The notes below the pieces were generated by a model. The model saw only the letters and a program-made list of their open reading frames with translations. It was not told the origin of the DNA and searched no databases. From Arenicella xantha (GTDB taxonomy: Bacteria > Pseudomonadota > Gammaproteobacteria > Arenicellales > Arenicellaceae), in contig NZ_QNRT01000002.1 of the NCBI RefSeq assembly GCF_003315245.1, forward strand, positions 976,206-1,040,205: a stretch of DNA of 64,000 bases, in the 5' to 3' direction. Positions 50,321 through 59,484 of the stretch are shown piece by piece (position 1 is the first letter of the stretch; every line of letters begins with the position of its first letter). A program made the position numbers and the translations under genes.

Positions 50321-50714
50321 AAGTAAAGATACCACACCTTGCGTGAATGACTAGGGGTCAACTGCATTTTTTTTGCCTGCTAAAGCCAAATATTTCCGCA
50401 CATCGACCAGCCGAGGCTTTTTGCGCCACGTTTGTCTATAAGAATCACCACAAACTCCCTCTCGAATCTCGCGCTGCTTAACCCCTGCACAGCAAGCTAG
50501 CTGGCAACCATGGTAGAAAAAACTACGCTACCGACACTCAGACGCAAACAAAACTTAGCCCATATATCTCGCTCCATTTGATTTGGAGTTAACAGAAGCT
50601 GCCAACAATGGCTAAATAGCTTAAAACGAGCTCAAAACAGGCTTTACGAATGGTGCTATTATTTGCCTTATTCAACACCTTTTTGACGGTTGACAATTCA
50701 GCCGGCTAACTATT

Positions 50715-51284
50715 ATGGATGCTTTACACGCACTACACACTCGATCCTCCGCTAACCTGCTCTGCGAGCCAGGGCCGAGCAAACTACAGATCGATAATAT
50801 TGTTAAAGCGGGACTACGCGCATGCGACCATCGGTGCTTAAGACCATGGCGATACCTAATCATTCAAGGTAGCGCGCGTGATTCCTTCGGTGATTTGATG
50901 GTAGACGTGCTCCAAGCACGAGATGGTGCTGCGCTCGACGAAAAAACCAAAGAGAAGGTTAAAGGGAAGCCACAGCGAGCCCCTACAATCCTTGTAGTGA
51001 TAGCAAAACTAACGCCTCATCCAAGTGTGCCAGAAATAGAGCAACTACTGTCAGCGGGCGCTAGCGCTCAAATGATGATGACGGCTGCGTATGCCCAAGG
51101 CGTCGGCGCTATTTGGCGTTCGGGCGGAATCATGTTCGAAGAGGGCTTACGCCAAGGGCTAGGACTAAGCGAAAACGAACGCTTAATCGGCTTTATTTAT
51201 TTAGGCACACCAAAAGTTAGCAAACCCGCGCCGGAGCTCGACCCCGATGACTTTTTGAGCGCGTGGCCAGCAATACCAGATTAG
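50715..51284 (+). CDS. Nitroreductase-family FMN protein (YdjA-like)
   Basis: 189 residues, about the size of the short YdjA subgroup. Dimeric FMN-dependent NAD(P)H oxidoreductase. Features: ALHTRSSANLL at the N-terminus (usual RRS/RxS phosphate contact), IDNIVKAGLRACDHRCLRPWRYLIIQG, AGASAQMMMTAAYAQGVGAIWRSGG and LGLSENERLIGFIYLGTP near the C-terminus. Physiological substrate unknown. Convergent with the ferredoxin gene, 2 bp between stop codons. Confidence 0.9.
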   Translation: MDALHALHTRSSANLLCEPGPSKLQIDNIVKAGLRACDHRCLRPWRYLIIQGSARDSFGDLMVDVLQARDGAALDEKTKEKVKGKPQRAPTILVVIAKLTPHPSVPEIEQLLSAGASAQMMMTAAYAQGVGAIWRSGGIMFEEGLRQGLGLSENERLIGFIYLGTPKVSKPAPELDPDDFLSAWPAIPD

Positions 51285-51286
51285 AA

Positions 51287-51607
51287 CTAAAACTGACTCT
51301 CTGGTGTCTTTACGATAAGCCCATCCATCTCGTCGGTGATCACAATCTGACAGGCCAATCGAGAGTTAGCCTCAACCCCTTCAGCAACCTCCAGCATTTC
51401 GGACTCCAAGTCTTGTGCCGCGCCCACTACTTCGACCCATGCACTATCAATATAGACGTGACATGTCGCGCAGGCACAGGCTCCACCGCAGTCAGCGTCG
51501 ATGCCAGGCACATCATTGCTGGTAGCCACTTCCATGACCGTGTCACCGGATGCGGCGTTAATAGCTCGCTCAGCTCCTTGATAATCAATAAACGTTATAT
51601 TTGGCAT
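51287..51607 (-). CDS. 2Fe-2S ferredoxin (adrenodoxin/putidaredoxin type)
   Basis: 106 residues. Cluster ligands in CGGACACATC (C-x5-C-x2-C) and the fourth Cys in SRLACQIVI; MPNITFIDYQGAERAINAASGDTVMEVA opens the fold. The sequence is like vertebrate-type ferredoxins that serve P450s or the ISC machinery, but no isc gene or P450 is nearby, so the partner is unknown. Single gene. Confidence 0.92.
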   Translation of the reverse strand: MPNITFIDYQGAERAINAASGDTVMEVATSNDVPGIDADCGGACACATCHVYIDSAWVEVVGAAQDLESEMLEVAEGVEANSRLACQIVITDEMDGLIVKTPESQF

Positions 51608-51765
51608 AGTTTTTCTACAGTAAATTTAATAGACATTTAGTACGGATCATACGCAAACACCAACGAGATTGCATACCGCCCCGATCGAGGTAAGTTCCAG
51701 CGCCACGAATCAGATATCACTACCTTGAGCCAACAAAGCTTTGCTCATTTATAGGTAAAACTTAA

Positions 51766-51800
51766 AGAAAAACCGACCTGCATAACAGGTCGGTTCTTTT
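51766..51800 (-). terminator. Terminator of the glmM-tpiA-secG-tRNA-Leu unit
   Basis: Stem AACCGACCTG / CAGGTCGGTT with a 5-nt loop (51771-51795), followed on the minus strand by TTTTTCTTT. It directly follows tRNA-Leu. A short T-run on the other side may let it act on the plus strand. Confidence 0.88.
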
Positions 51801-51803
51801 AAA

Positions 51804-51888
51804 TGGTGCCCAGAGCCGGACTTGAACCGGCACAGCTTGCGCTACTACCCCCTCAAGATAGCGTGTCTACCAATTTCACCACCTGGGC
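51804..51888 (-). tRNA. leuU: tRNA-Leu (anticodon GAG)
   Basis: 85 nt with encoded CCA and a long variable arm (TAGCGCAAGCTG region), class II. Acceptor GCCCAGG / CTCTGGGC side, anticodon stem CTATC / GGTAG with loop TTGAGGG (GAG). It follows secG by 45 bp, the same order as secG-leuU in E. coli. Confidence 0.96.
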
Positions 51889-51933
51889 TTATTTCTTTCA
51901 TGCGAGTATTTCTTGACTCTTAGTTGACGCTGC

Positions 51934-52356
51934 TTATTCAGTTGCGTCTGGAGTTTGCTCGGCTGCTGACTCTACTACATCTTCGGAGACAGCGCTATCA
52001 ACAGCTTCAGGCAACGTTGGAACCGCATCGGTCGCAGCAGCATCATCTGCCTCAACCTCAATGCTTGGCACTTCACCAACCTGCTCAATAACAATCGGAG
52101 CGATGACATCGGCGTCGGCATTACGCTTAGCATAAATATAGGCTAGCGTTAAGCAACTCAAAAACAGCACTGTGACCATTGCTGATGTGCTCTTAGTAAG
52201 GAAGTTAGCTGAACCACGACTGCCAAACATGCTTTGTGAGCCACCACCACCGAAAGCTGAGCCCATGTCGCTTTTGCTATTTTGCATCAACACTAGCGCG
52301 ATAATAGTAATCGCAGCGAATACGCTGACAATGATTAAGATAGTTGTTACGTTCAT
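51934..52356 (-). CDS. secG: Preprotein translocase subunit SecG
   Basis: 140 residues. Two transmembrane helices (TTILIIVSVFAAITIIALVLM and ATLFLSCLTLAYIYA-like TM2) with the conserved QNSKSDMGSAFGGGGSQSMFGSRGSANFLTKSTS loop between them. The C-terminal 45 residues are acidic and Ala-rich, longer than E. coli SecG (110 residues) and probably disordered. Stimulates SecYEG export by its topology changes. Located between tpiA and tRNA-Leu, as is usual. Confidence 0.95.
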   Translation of the reverse strand: MNVTTILIIVSVFAAITIIALVLMQNSKSDMGSAFGGGGSQSMFGSRGSANFLTKSTSAMVTVLFLSCLTLAYIYAKRNADADVIAPIVIEQVGEVPSIEVEADDAAATDAVPTLPEAVDSAVSEDVVESAAEQTPDATE

Positions 52357-52436
52357 TTATTAACTCGTTATTACCGTTAGTCTCGCAACCAAAACAGTTT
52401 TATGACCATGCACCCATTGGCACACAGTATTTACAT

Positions 52437-53237
52437 TTAGGCATGACCCGCCAACTTCTGTGCGGCGCGGCAGATACCTACAAAACCCTCTACTGTGAGT
52501 GACGCGCCACCAATTAAGCCGCCGTCAATATCAGGCTGCGAAAATAGCTGCTCGGCATTACCTGACTTCACACTACCACCGTACAAAATCTGTGTACGCT
52601 GGCCAATATTCTCATCTAGCCCAGCTAACTTAGCACGAATAAACGCGTGCACAGCTTGAGCCTGCTCTGGCGACGCTGTCTCACCGGTACCTATAGCCCA
52701 AACCGGCTCATAAGCGATAACAGCTCCATCAAGGCCTTGAATGCCAACTGCGTCAATAACCGCATTCAGCTGGCGCTCGACCACCAATTCTGTCTGCCCT
52801 TGCTGGCGCTCTGAAAGCGATTCACCAACACAAAGTACAGGTACCACCGACTTGTCAAAATTAACACAAGCCGCAAATTTTTCTGCGGTATCTTGATCGG
52901 TTTCGTGAAATAGCTCGCGCCTTTCCGAATGCCCTATCAATACATACTCACACCCCATCTCTGCAATCATCGGCAGAGAAACCTCACCAGTAAACGCGCC
53001 CGAAGTATGCGGACTAACGTTTTGAGCGCCAATCGAAATTGGCAGACTCTTAGCGAGAGCACCTGCGTGCTGCAGCAATACCGCAGGAGGGCAAACCAAA
53101 ATATCGTACGCAAGTTCTCGTTGCTCACTGATCGTTGCCATATTGAGAACCTCACGGGAGATGCCTGAGATTAACTCTGTGGTCATTTCTAAACCACCAT
53201 GCATCTTCCAGTTCCCAGCCACCAAGAATCGTCTCAT
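52437..53237 (-). CDS. tpiA: Triosephosphate isomerase
   Basis: 266 residues. Glycolytic isomerase of DHAP and glyceraldehyde 3-phosphate. Active-site residues: Lys in AGNWKMHG, His in LIGHSERRELF, Glu in IAYEPVWAIGTGETASPEQAQ, and phosphate loops ILYGGSV and GLIGGASL. Full-length TIM barrel. Same direction as glmM (113 bp upstream) and secG (80 bp downstream). Confidence 0.98.
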   Translation of the reverse strand: MRRFLVAGNWKMHGGLEMTTELISGISREVLNMATISEQRELAYDILVCPPAVLLQHAGALAKSLPISIGAQNVSPHTSGAFTGEVSLPMIAEMGCEYVLIGHSERRELFHETDQDTAEKFAACVNFDKSVVPVLCVGESLSERQQGQTELVVERQLNAVIDAVGIQGLDGAVIAYEPVWAIGTGETASPEQAQAVHAFIRAKLAGLDENIGQRTQILYGGSVKSGNAEQLFSQPDIDGGLIGGASLTVEGFVGICRAAQKLAGHA

Positions 53238-53350
53238 GATTGCCTCTACGCGCGGAAATTAGTGAGCGCGGATATTAGCATAGGGCTTTGCCCAGCACTA
53301 GAACCTAAGCCAACAATTTTAGTCGAATGCTGCATCGCGAGAAACAACAC

Positions 53351-54697
53351 TTAGATTTGTGCCCGAACAATATCAGATATTGTTTCGCAACACTGCTTCA
53401 CCAACGCACTATCAGACCCTTCAACCATTACTCGAATTACTGGCTCTGTGCCGGACGGACGCAGCAACACTCGGCCTTCACCTGATAGAATTTTTTCATT
53501 ATGAGCCACCGCGTCGAGTACATCCTTAAGCTGACATATCTCGGCCGCATTTGTATTTAGTGGCAGCCGAACATTTATCATGGTCTGAGGGTACATTTGC
53601 ATCTCACCAGCCAACTCATGCAAAGGCTGTTGCATAAACTTCATTTGTGTCAACACTTGCAGCGCCGACACCAGGCCATCACCCGTGGTAGTTTTGTCTA
53701 GACAAATAATATGACCCGACGATTCACCACCTAAAACCCAATCGCGAGCAACTAATTCTTGCATGACATATCGGTCTCCAACCTTGGCTCGCACAAACGG
53801 AATCTCTCGCTCTTGCAGCGCTCGCTCCATGCCAAAATTGCTCATCAGCGTGCCAACCACACCCCCTTTAAGTCGACCTTGCTTACGCAAGCTATCAGCG
53901 ATCACAAACAATAATTGATCGCCATCGACGACCTGTCCATTTTGATCAACCATCAGCACGCGGTCTGCATCGCCATCAAACGCAATACCGACATCACAGC
54001 CCTCTTTCAGAACTAGCGCCTGCAAGCCTGCAATATGGGTTGACCCGCAACCTTCATTAATATTAAAGCCATTAGGTTTATTATTAATAACCTCAATGTC
54101 AGCACCTAACTCATGGAACACCGCCGGCGCTGATTGATAAGCCGCTCCGTTAGCACAATCCAATGCCACCTTGAGCCCCCGAAAATCCATCCTACGCGGG
54201 ATGGTGCCCTTGCAGAACTCGACATAACGCCCAACCGCATCATCCATGCGATGCGCCTTGCCTAGGTCTTTGGAAGCCACCACCTCCATTGGAGTTGCCA
54301 TTAACCGCTCTATCTCATCTTGAATCTGATCAGATATTTTGGTCCCATTGGCCGAGAAAAATTTAATACCATTATCGGCATAGGCGTTATGCGACGCGCT
54401 GATTACTACTCCAGCATTAGCTCTTGCCGTTTGTGTTAGGTAGGCGATAGCCGGTGTTGGTAAAGGTCCGAGCATCACTACATCCATGCCTGCTGATGAC
54501 AACCCTGCCTCCATAGCGGATTCAAGTAAATAGCCTGAAACTCGAGTGTCCTTACCAACCAAAATACTCCCTTTGCCATAATGCCGCTTAATCACACAAC
54601 CCAACGCCCAACCTAAATGAACGATGGTTTGCGGAGTAATCGGCTCACGCCCGACCGCACCGCGAATTCCGTCAGTACCAAAAAATGAAGTAGTCAT
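53351..54697 (-). CDS. glmM: Phosphoglucosamine mutase
   Basis: 448 residues. Converts glucosamine-6-phosphate to glucosamine-1-phosphate for UDP-GlcNAc, and so feeds peptidoglycan, LPS and possibly the EPS locus in this window. FGTDGIRGAVG N-terminus, phosphoserine loop VVISASHNAYADNGIKFFS, metal site AFDGDADR, sugar loop GGESSGHI and C-terminal phosphate loop RPSGTEPVIRVMVEG. Follows folP by 5 bp, as in E. coli. Confidence 0.98.
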   Translation of the reverse strand: MTTSFFGTDGIRGAVGREPITPQTIVHLGWALGCVIKRHYGKGSILVGKDTRVSGYLLESAMEAGLSSAGMDVVMLGPLPTPAIAYLTQTARANAGVVISASHNAYADNGIKFFSANGTKISDQIQDEIERLMATPMEVVASKDLGKAHRMDDAVGRYVEFCKGTIPRRMDFRGLKVALDCANGAAYQSAPAVFHELGADIEVINNKPNGFNINEGCGSTHIAGLQALVLKEGCDVGIAFDGDADRVLMVDQNGQVVDGDQLLFVIADSLRKQGRLKGGVVGTLMSNFGMERALQEREIPFVRAKVGDRYVMQELVARDWVLGGESSGHIICLDKTTTGDGLVSALQVLTQMKFMQQPLHELAGEMQMYPQTMINVRLPLNTNAAEICQLKDVLDAVAHNEKILSGEGRVLLRPSGTEPVIRVMVEGSDSALVKQCCETISDIVRAQI

Positions 54698-54702
54698 AAA
54701 AT

Positions 54703-55569
54703 CTATTGGTTATCGTTTCGTTCAGCCTGATACAGCACGGCCGCAACGCAATGTAGCGCATCATAAGTGGCACGCACATCATGAACTCGCAGTATTCTAG
54801 CGCCATTTAAAGCCGCCTGCACGGCTAAACCGAGGCTCGCCGGAAGACGTTCTGAGACCTCACGCTGCAATAAGTTATCTATCATTGATTTACGCGACAC
54901 CCCAATCAACCACTCAGAATGCGACTCAGCCTTCAGCCGTGGAATGGCACTGAGCAACGTTAAGTTATGCGTCAGCGTTTTGCCGAACCCGATACCCGGA
55001 TCCAACACAATATCATTCGGCGCAATGCCCGCCACCACGCACTCAGTGCGGCGCTCCAATAAAAACTCGAGTACATCAGCCACCACGTTAGCGTACTGAG
55101 GCGACTGCTGCATTGTCGATGGCAAGCCCTGCTTATGCATCAAGCAAACCGGCACGCCTGCCTCTACTGCCGCAGCAACCGCGCCTTCAGCCTGCAAAGC
55201 ATTAATATCGTTAATCATCGTTGCACCGGCAGCTACCGATGCAGTCATTACTGTGCTTTTATAAGTGTCAATCGAGATAGGAATGTTTGATTCAGCCCGA
55301 ATACCTTCGATGACTGGAATAACTCTAGCCAATTCCGTCGGTAGGTCAACTGGCGCCGCACCAGGGCGTGTCGATTCGCCACCAACATCGAGAATGTCGG
55401 CGCCTTGCTCAATTAGATCTAGTCCATGTTCGATGGCCGACTGCGTAGAAAAGTAGCTCCCACCATCAGAAAATGAGTCAGGAGTGACATTAACAACGCC
55501 CATTATTGCGGCACGCTTGCCCCGCAACAATGAGCGCATTCTGTCCTTCGCCTCGGTTGACCGCGGCAT
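54703..55569 (-). CDS. folP: Dihydropteroate synthase
   Basis: 288 residues. Condenses p-aminobenzoate with dihydropterin pyrophosphate in folate synthesis and is the sulfonamide target. MGVVNVTPDSFSDGG (conserved loop 1), GADILDVGGESTRPGA (loop 2), ISIDTYK, MINDINALQ, VCLMHKQG, VLDPGIGFGKTLTHNL, LIGVSRKSMI and LRVHDV are all in place. Lies 20 bp after ftsH. Confidence 0.97.
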   Translation of the reverse strand: MPRSTEAKDRMRSLLRGKRAAIMGVVNVTPDSFSDGGSYFSTQSAIEHGLDLIEQGADILDVGGESTRPGAAPVDLPTELARVIPVIEGIRAESNIPISIDTYKSTVMTASVAAGATMINDINALQAEGAVAAAVEAGVPVCLMHKQGLPSTMQQSPQYANVVADVLEFLLERRTECVVAGIAPNDIVLDPGIGFGKTLTHNLTLLSAIPRLKAESHSEWLIGVSRKSMIDNLLQREVSERLPASLGLAVQAALNGARILRVHDVRATYDALHCVAAVLYQAERNDNQ

Positions 55570-55589
55570 AAACGAACCCTTAATGTGAA

Positions 55590-57488
55590 TTAGGTTTCGT
55601 TTGCCGGATTGTCCATTTGCGGCTCAATCGACGGCTTACCTTCACCATCATCACCAGAACCTTTGTTATTTTTTGGCGTTGGCAAATCAGCAGGTGGAGT
55701 CGGTTGCTTGCCTTCCATAATCTCCGCAATCTGACTGGCATCAAGCGTTTCTAGCTCCATCAAACTCTTAGCCATTACCTCGACTTTGTCTCGATTATCT
55801 TCAAGAATTTTTTTGGCGCGCTCATATTGCTCACTCAAAATACGCTTCACTTCATCATCGATTAGATTGATAGTTTGATTACTCATTCTGACCGAACGAC
55901 GACCGTCTGGATGGTCTTGCTCATACACGCGAGTTCCGAGTGCATCACTCATTCCCCATCGCGCAACCATATTGTGAGCCATTTCAGTCGCGCCCTCAAA
56001 GTCACTCGACGCGCCAGTAGTCATTTGATTCATAAACAACTCTTCAGCAATTCGCCCACCTAAAGCTACGGCAATTCGCGCTAACAAGAACTCTCGGTCA
56101 TAACCATAGCGATCTTCTTCGGGCAAATAGAACGTCAAACCTAGTGCACGTCCACGCGGAATGATCGTTACCTTATGTACTGGATCATAAATATCTTTGA
56201 GCACGGCCCCAACAATGGCATGACCTGATTCGTGGTACGAGGTATTCAAACGCTCTTTCTCAGGCATCACGATCGAACGACGCTCAGCCCCCATCATGAC
56301 TTTGTCTTTAGCAAATTCAAAATCTTCCATTTCAACCAATTTCTTCGCCCCACGAGCAGCAAACAACGCGGCTTCGTTCACTAGATTGGCGATATCCGCA
56401 CCAGAAAACCCTGGTGTACCACGCGCAATAACCGCCGGGTCAACGGTTTTACCGATTGGCACTTTACGCATATGTACTTTTAAGATTTGTTCGCGACCAC
56501 GAATATCAGGTAACGGCACCACAACTTGACGGTCAAATCGACCAGGGCGCAATAACGCTGGGTCTAATACGTCAGGACGGTTAGTCGCGGCAATAACAAT
56601 AATTCCTTCACCACCTTCAAAACCATCCATCTCGACCAGTAATTGGTTGAGAGTTTGCTCGCGTTCATCGTTACCACCACCGATACCGGCACCACGATGA
56701 CGGCCAACTGCGTCAATTTCGTCAATAAATATAATACAAGGCGCGCTCTTCTTAGCTTGCTCAAACATGTCGCGTACACGCGATGCACCAACGCCCACAA
56801 ACATTTCGACAAAATCAGAACCCGAAATGGAGAAAAAGGGAACCTTGGCTTCGCCAGCAATGGCTTTAGCAAGCAGCGTTTTACCGGTACCTGGACTACC
56901 CGTTAGTAAAATACCACTGGGCATCCGCCCACCAAGCTTTTGGAAACGCGACGGGTCGCGTAGAAATTCAACAATTTCTTGAACTTCCTCTTTGGATTCC
57001 TCCACACCGGCAACGTCATCAAAGGTGACCCGGTTATTTTCTTGATTTAACAGCCGCGCTTTACTTTTGCCAAAGCTCATCGCGCCCTTGCCTGCGCCAC
57101 CTTGCATTTGTCGCATCAAATAGATCCAGACACCGATAAACAATATGAACGGCAAAATACTGACCAAAAAGCTGGTTAATTTAGAGCTTTTCTCCGGCTG
57201 AATAACCTTAAATTTGATATTACGATCTATTAGCGTGTCCACCAGTTTTTCGTCCAAGCGCGAAATAACCGCCCAGACAGGCTTACCAGCGCTATCTTCG
57301 CCATAGATCTTTAATTCAGACTCGTCTAGTACAACGTTATCGACGCCACCATTGGTGATTAACGCCATAAATTCTGAATAAGACTTTTCCGCGCTCTGCA
57401 CCGATGTCGGCGACTTACTCTCCGCGATCCAGGTGGCCGCAACCAGCAGGATAAGACCGACGATGACTATATTGGTGATTCTGTTCAC
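55590..57488 (-). CDS. ftsH: ATP-dependent zinc metalloprotease FtsH
   Basis: 632 residues. Membrane-anchored hexameric AAA+ protease that removes misfolded membrane proteins and regulators such as LpxC. Transmembrane helices near 5-22 and 106-125, Walker [17 protein letters not shown], Walker [17 protein letters not shown], pore FVEMFVG, second region of homology [21 protein letters not shown] and zinc motif HESGHAIVG (HExxH). The C-terminal tail is charged and disordered ([17 protein letters not shown]). Order rlmE-ftsH-folP-glmM as in E. coli. Confidence 0.98.
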   Translation of the reverse strand: MNRITNIVIVGLILLVAATWIAESKSPTSVQSAEKSYSEFMALITNGGVDNVVLDESELKIYGEDSAGKPVWAVISRLDEKLVDTLIDRNIKFKVIQPEKSSKLTSFLVSILPFILFIGVWIYLMRQMQGGAGKGAMSFGKSKARLLNQENNRVTFDDVAGVEESKEEVQEIVEFLRDPSRFQKLGGRMPSGILLTGSPGTGKTLLAKAIAGEAKVPFFSISGSDFVEMFVGVGASRVRDMFEQAKKSAPCIIFIDEIDAVGRHRGAGIGGGNDEREQTLNQLLVEMDGFEGGEGIIVIAATNRPDVLDPALLRPGRFDRQVVVPLPDIRGREQILKVHMRKVPIGKTVDPAVIARGTPGFSGADIANLVNEAALFAARGAKKLVEMEDFEFAKDKVMMGAERRSIVMPEKERLNTSYHESGHAIVGAVLKDIYDPVHKVTIIPRGRALGLTFYLPEEDRYGYDREFLLARIAVALGGRIAEELFMNQMTTGASSDFEGATEMAHNMVARWGMSDALGTRVYEQDHPDGRRSVRMSNQTINLIDDEVKRILSEQYERAKKILEDNRDKVEVMAKSLMELETLDASQIAEIMEGKQPTPPADLPTPKNNKGSGDDGEGKPSIEPQMDNPANET

Positions 57489-57603
57489 TTCGATGCACCT
57501 AAAATGGAGGTTTCTTTCAAATTATGCCTAGTTTACCAGTCTGCCGTCACGGATTGTGAGGCAATGTATACAACTGTTTCTAAACTAGGATGCTAAAACT
57601 ACG

Positions 57604-58227
57604 TTAGGCGATACGATTTTTCGCCAAAAAATAAAATTCTCTACTTTTAGGTCGTGAAGCCGTCGGTTTCCTGACGACACCACTGCGATAACGACTCTTA
57701 ATCTCGCGTCGAAAGTAATGCGCCGCACTACCTTCGAACAACTTGACCAGCAGATGACTATTGCGTTTTAGTCGCTGTTCACAAAAGTAAAGCACCGAAT
57801 CCAACAGGCTTTCATACTGCGCCTCGTCAACACTCCGTACCCCTGTTATGTTGGGGGCCATATCCGAAATTACAAGATCAATTTTACGCCCATCCAATAG
57901 TTCATCGATCTGCGCCAACACGGCTTCGTCTTGAAAATCGCCTTGAATAAATGTCACATTATCAATGGGGTCCATCGGCAACAGATCAATCGCAATCAGC
58001 GTTATTTTATTGGCGAATTTACGTGCTAAGTATTGCGACCAACCACCCGGAGCCGAACCGAGGTCAATAACCACCATTCCCGGCTTTACCAGACTGTCTT
58101 GGTCATCAATCTCTTTGAACTTATAGACGGCTCGTGATCGGTACCCCTGGCTAGTCGCTTTCTTAACATACGGGTCATTAATGTGCTGCCGCGCCCATTC
58201 CCCAGTTTTATTGCCTTTTCGTGCCAT
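57604..58227 (-). CDS. rlmE: 23S rRNA 2'-O-methyltransferase RlmE (FtsJ/RrmJ)
   Basis: 207 residues from the ATG at 58227, matching the family's usual ~209; the GTG at 58281 would add 18 residues with no conservation. Methylates U2552 of 23S rRNA in the late large subunit. SAM-binding VVIDLGSAPGGWSQYLA, catalytic Lys (SRAVYKFKEID), DLVISDMAPNITG and LVKLFEG complete the K-D-K-E tetrad. Divergent from yhbY. Confidence 0.93.
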   Translation of the reverse strand: MARKGNKTGEWARQHINDPYVKKATSQGYRSRAVYKFKEIDDQDSLVKPGMVVIDLGSAPGGWSQYLARKFANKITLIAIDLLPMDPIDNVTFIQGDFQDEAVLAQIDELLDGRKIDLVISDMAPNITGVRSVDEAQYESLLDSVLYFCEQRLKRNSHLLVKLFEGSAAHYFRREIKSRYRSGVVRKPTASRPKSREFYFLAKNRIA

Positions 58228-58344
58228 TTCAGATGTATTTTTTAAAAGTTTAGGTAGAATCTCGCCTCTGTGTCGCGGCACTATGCATTATTGCAAGCTC
58301 GCGGCCAACCCCTGTAATCATCGCATCAAATGCAGACTTGATAA

Positions 58345-58641
58345 ATGACTCTAACTGGAAAACAAAAAAACTATTTACGTGGCATCGCCCACAACCTTAA
58401 CCCCGTCGTTATGATTGGCGGTAAAGGCCTAACCGAAGCCGTTATGAAGGAAATAGAACTTGCATTGGACCAACATGAGCTAATCAAGATTAAGCTACCC
58501 AGCAATGAAAAGGCTGAGAAGGTCGCGATACTAGCGCAAATAACCTCAAAGTCAAAAAGCGAACCAGTACAATTAATTGGCCGAGTAGGTGTTGTTTACC
58601 GGCCGAACAAAGAACCTAAGCTGGCATTGCCAAGTATCTAG
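58345..58641 (+). CDS. yhbY: YhbY-family RNA-binding protein (CRM domain)
   Basis: 98 residues. Single CRS1/YhbY domain: LTGKQKNYLRGIAHNLNPVVMIGGKGLTEAVMKEIELALDQHELIKIKL with the GxxG-like loop (IGGKGLT), then VQLIGRVGVVYRPNKEP. Associates with pre-50S ribosomal particles in E. coli. Divergent from rlmE, both ribosome-assembly genes sharing a 117-bp promoter region. The only plus-strand gene of confidence in the last 12 kb. Confidence 0.95.
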   Translation: MTLTGKQKNYLRGIAHNLNPVVMIGGKGLTEAVMKEIELALDQHELIKIKLPSNEKAEKVAILAQITSKSKSEPVQLIGRVGVVYRPNKEPKLALPSI

Positions 58642-58663
58642 TCTTCCCCAACGCACTCATAGG

Positions 58664-58828
58664 ATGACCGTCAGGGTCGACGCTAATGGGTCAGCAGCTC
58701 TCAACATTGATTTAGTAAAGGCTCTAGCCTTGAAGCTTAATGACCTTGCAGCTGGTCAAACACCGGATAAAATGCTTGGTGCATTGATAGGCGGTTGCAT
58801 CCAAACAACACCATCAATTAGCAATTAA
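58664..58828 (+). CDS. Possible small protein, weakly supported
   Basis: 54 residues starting MTVRVDANGSAALNIDLVKAL, 22 bp after yhbY. Amino-acid composition is protein-like (helical KALALKLNDLAAGQTPDKMLGALIGG), but AGG lies too close to the ATG to act as a ribosome site and no family is recognised. It may be only an open stretch downstream of yhbY. Confidence 0.22.
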   Translation: MTVRVDANGSAALNIDLVKALALKLNDLAAGQTPDKMLGALIGGCIQTTPSISN

Positions 58829-58851
58829 CTCCCGGTTTTAGCGCGGATCGG

Positions 58852-58897
58852 CACTCCTTAGCCGACGCTGATAACACTCCTTAGCCGACGCTGATAA
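58852..58897. repeat. Perfect 23-bp tandem duplication
   Basis: The same 23 bp (CACTCCTTAGCCGACGCTGA plus TAA) occurs twice head to tail, at 58852-58874 and 58875-58897, in the non-coding gap between yhbY and greA. Probably a recent slippage duplication. Confidence 0.95.
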
Positions 58898-58932
58898 ACA
58901 GTGCGGCAATGAAGAACCGCTCGATGCGAACA

Positions 58933-58967
58933 ATAGCTAGGTAATGAATAATCCGCTACCTAGCTAT
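58933..58967. terminator. Inverted repeat after greA, weak terminator candidate
   Basis: Perfect 11-bp stem ATAGCTAGGTA / TACCTAGCTAT with a 13-nt loop, 26 bp beyond the greA stop. There is no proper T-run (minus strand reads TTGTTC), so termination here would be weak or assisted. Confidence 0.45.
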
Positions 58968-58992
58968 GTACTCAATGAAGTCAAATCAGCGA

Positions 58993-59472
58993 TCAGACTT
59001 CGTAAGCAACGCTCATTACTTCATACGCCTTTTCACCACTTGGCGCTTCAAAGGTAAACTCATCACCTTCGTACTTGCCAATTAACGCTCGACCAATCGG
59101 TGAACTCAAAGAAATGCGCCCCTTGTCGATATCAGCCTCTAGATCACCAACAACTTGGTAACTTACTTCTTTATCGGCATCGATATCGTACAGCTTAACC
59201 AATGCACCAAACACCACCTTACCCTTGGCATTTAGCTTAGTTGGGTCAATTATCTCGGCAACACCTAAGCTGCCTTCTAATTCTTTAATACGACCTTCAA
59301 TAAAACCTTGCTGTTCTTTAGCTGCATCGTATTCCGCGTTTTCGGAAAGATCACCATGCGAGCGCGCTTCCGCGATCGCCTCTATGACTTTAGGGCGCTC
59401 AACACTTTTGAGGTTCTTTAATTCCGCTTGCAGCGCTTCGGCGCCCTTTTTAGTTAGTAAAACTCGGTCCAT
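58993..59472 (-). CDS. greA: Transcription elongation factor GreA
   Basis: 159 residues. Rescues backtracked RNA polymerase by stimulating transcript cleavage. N-terminal antiparallel coiled coil with [61 protein letters not shown]; the acidic tip [13 protein letters not shown] is intact. C-terminal FKBP-like domain ends [10 protein letters not shown]. It begins 12 bp after carB and is likely co-transcribed. Confidence 0.98.
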   Translation of the reverse strand: MDRVLLTKKGAEALQAELKNLKSVERPKVIEAIAEARSHGDLSENAEYDAAKEQQGFIEGRIKELEGSLGVAEIIDPTKLNAKGKVVFGALVKLYDIDADKEVSYQVVGDLEADIDKGRISLSSPIGRALIGKYEGDEFTFEAPSGEKAYEVMSVAYEV

Positions 59473-59484
59473 TTTAATGTCTGC

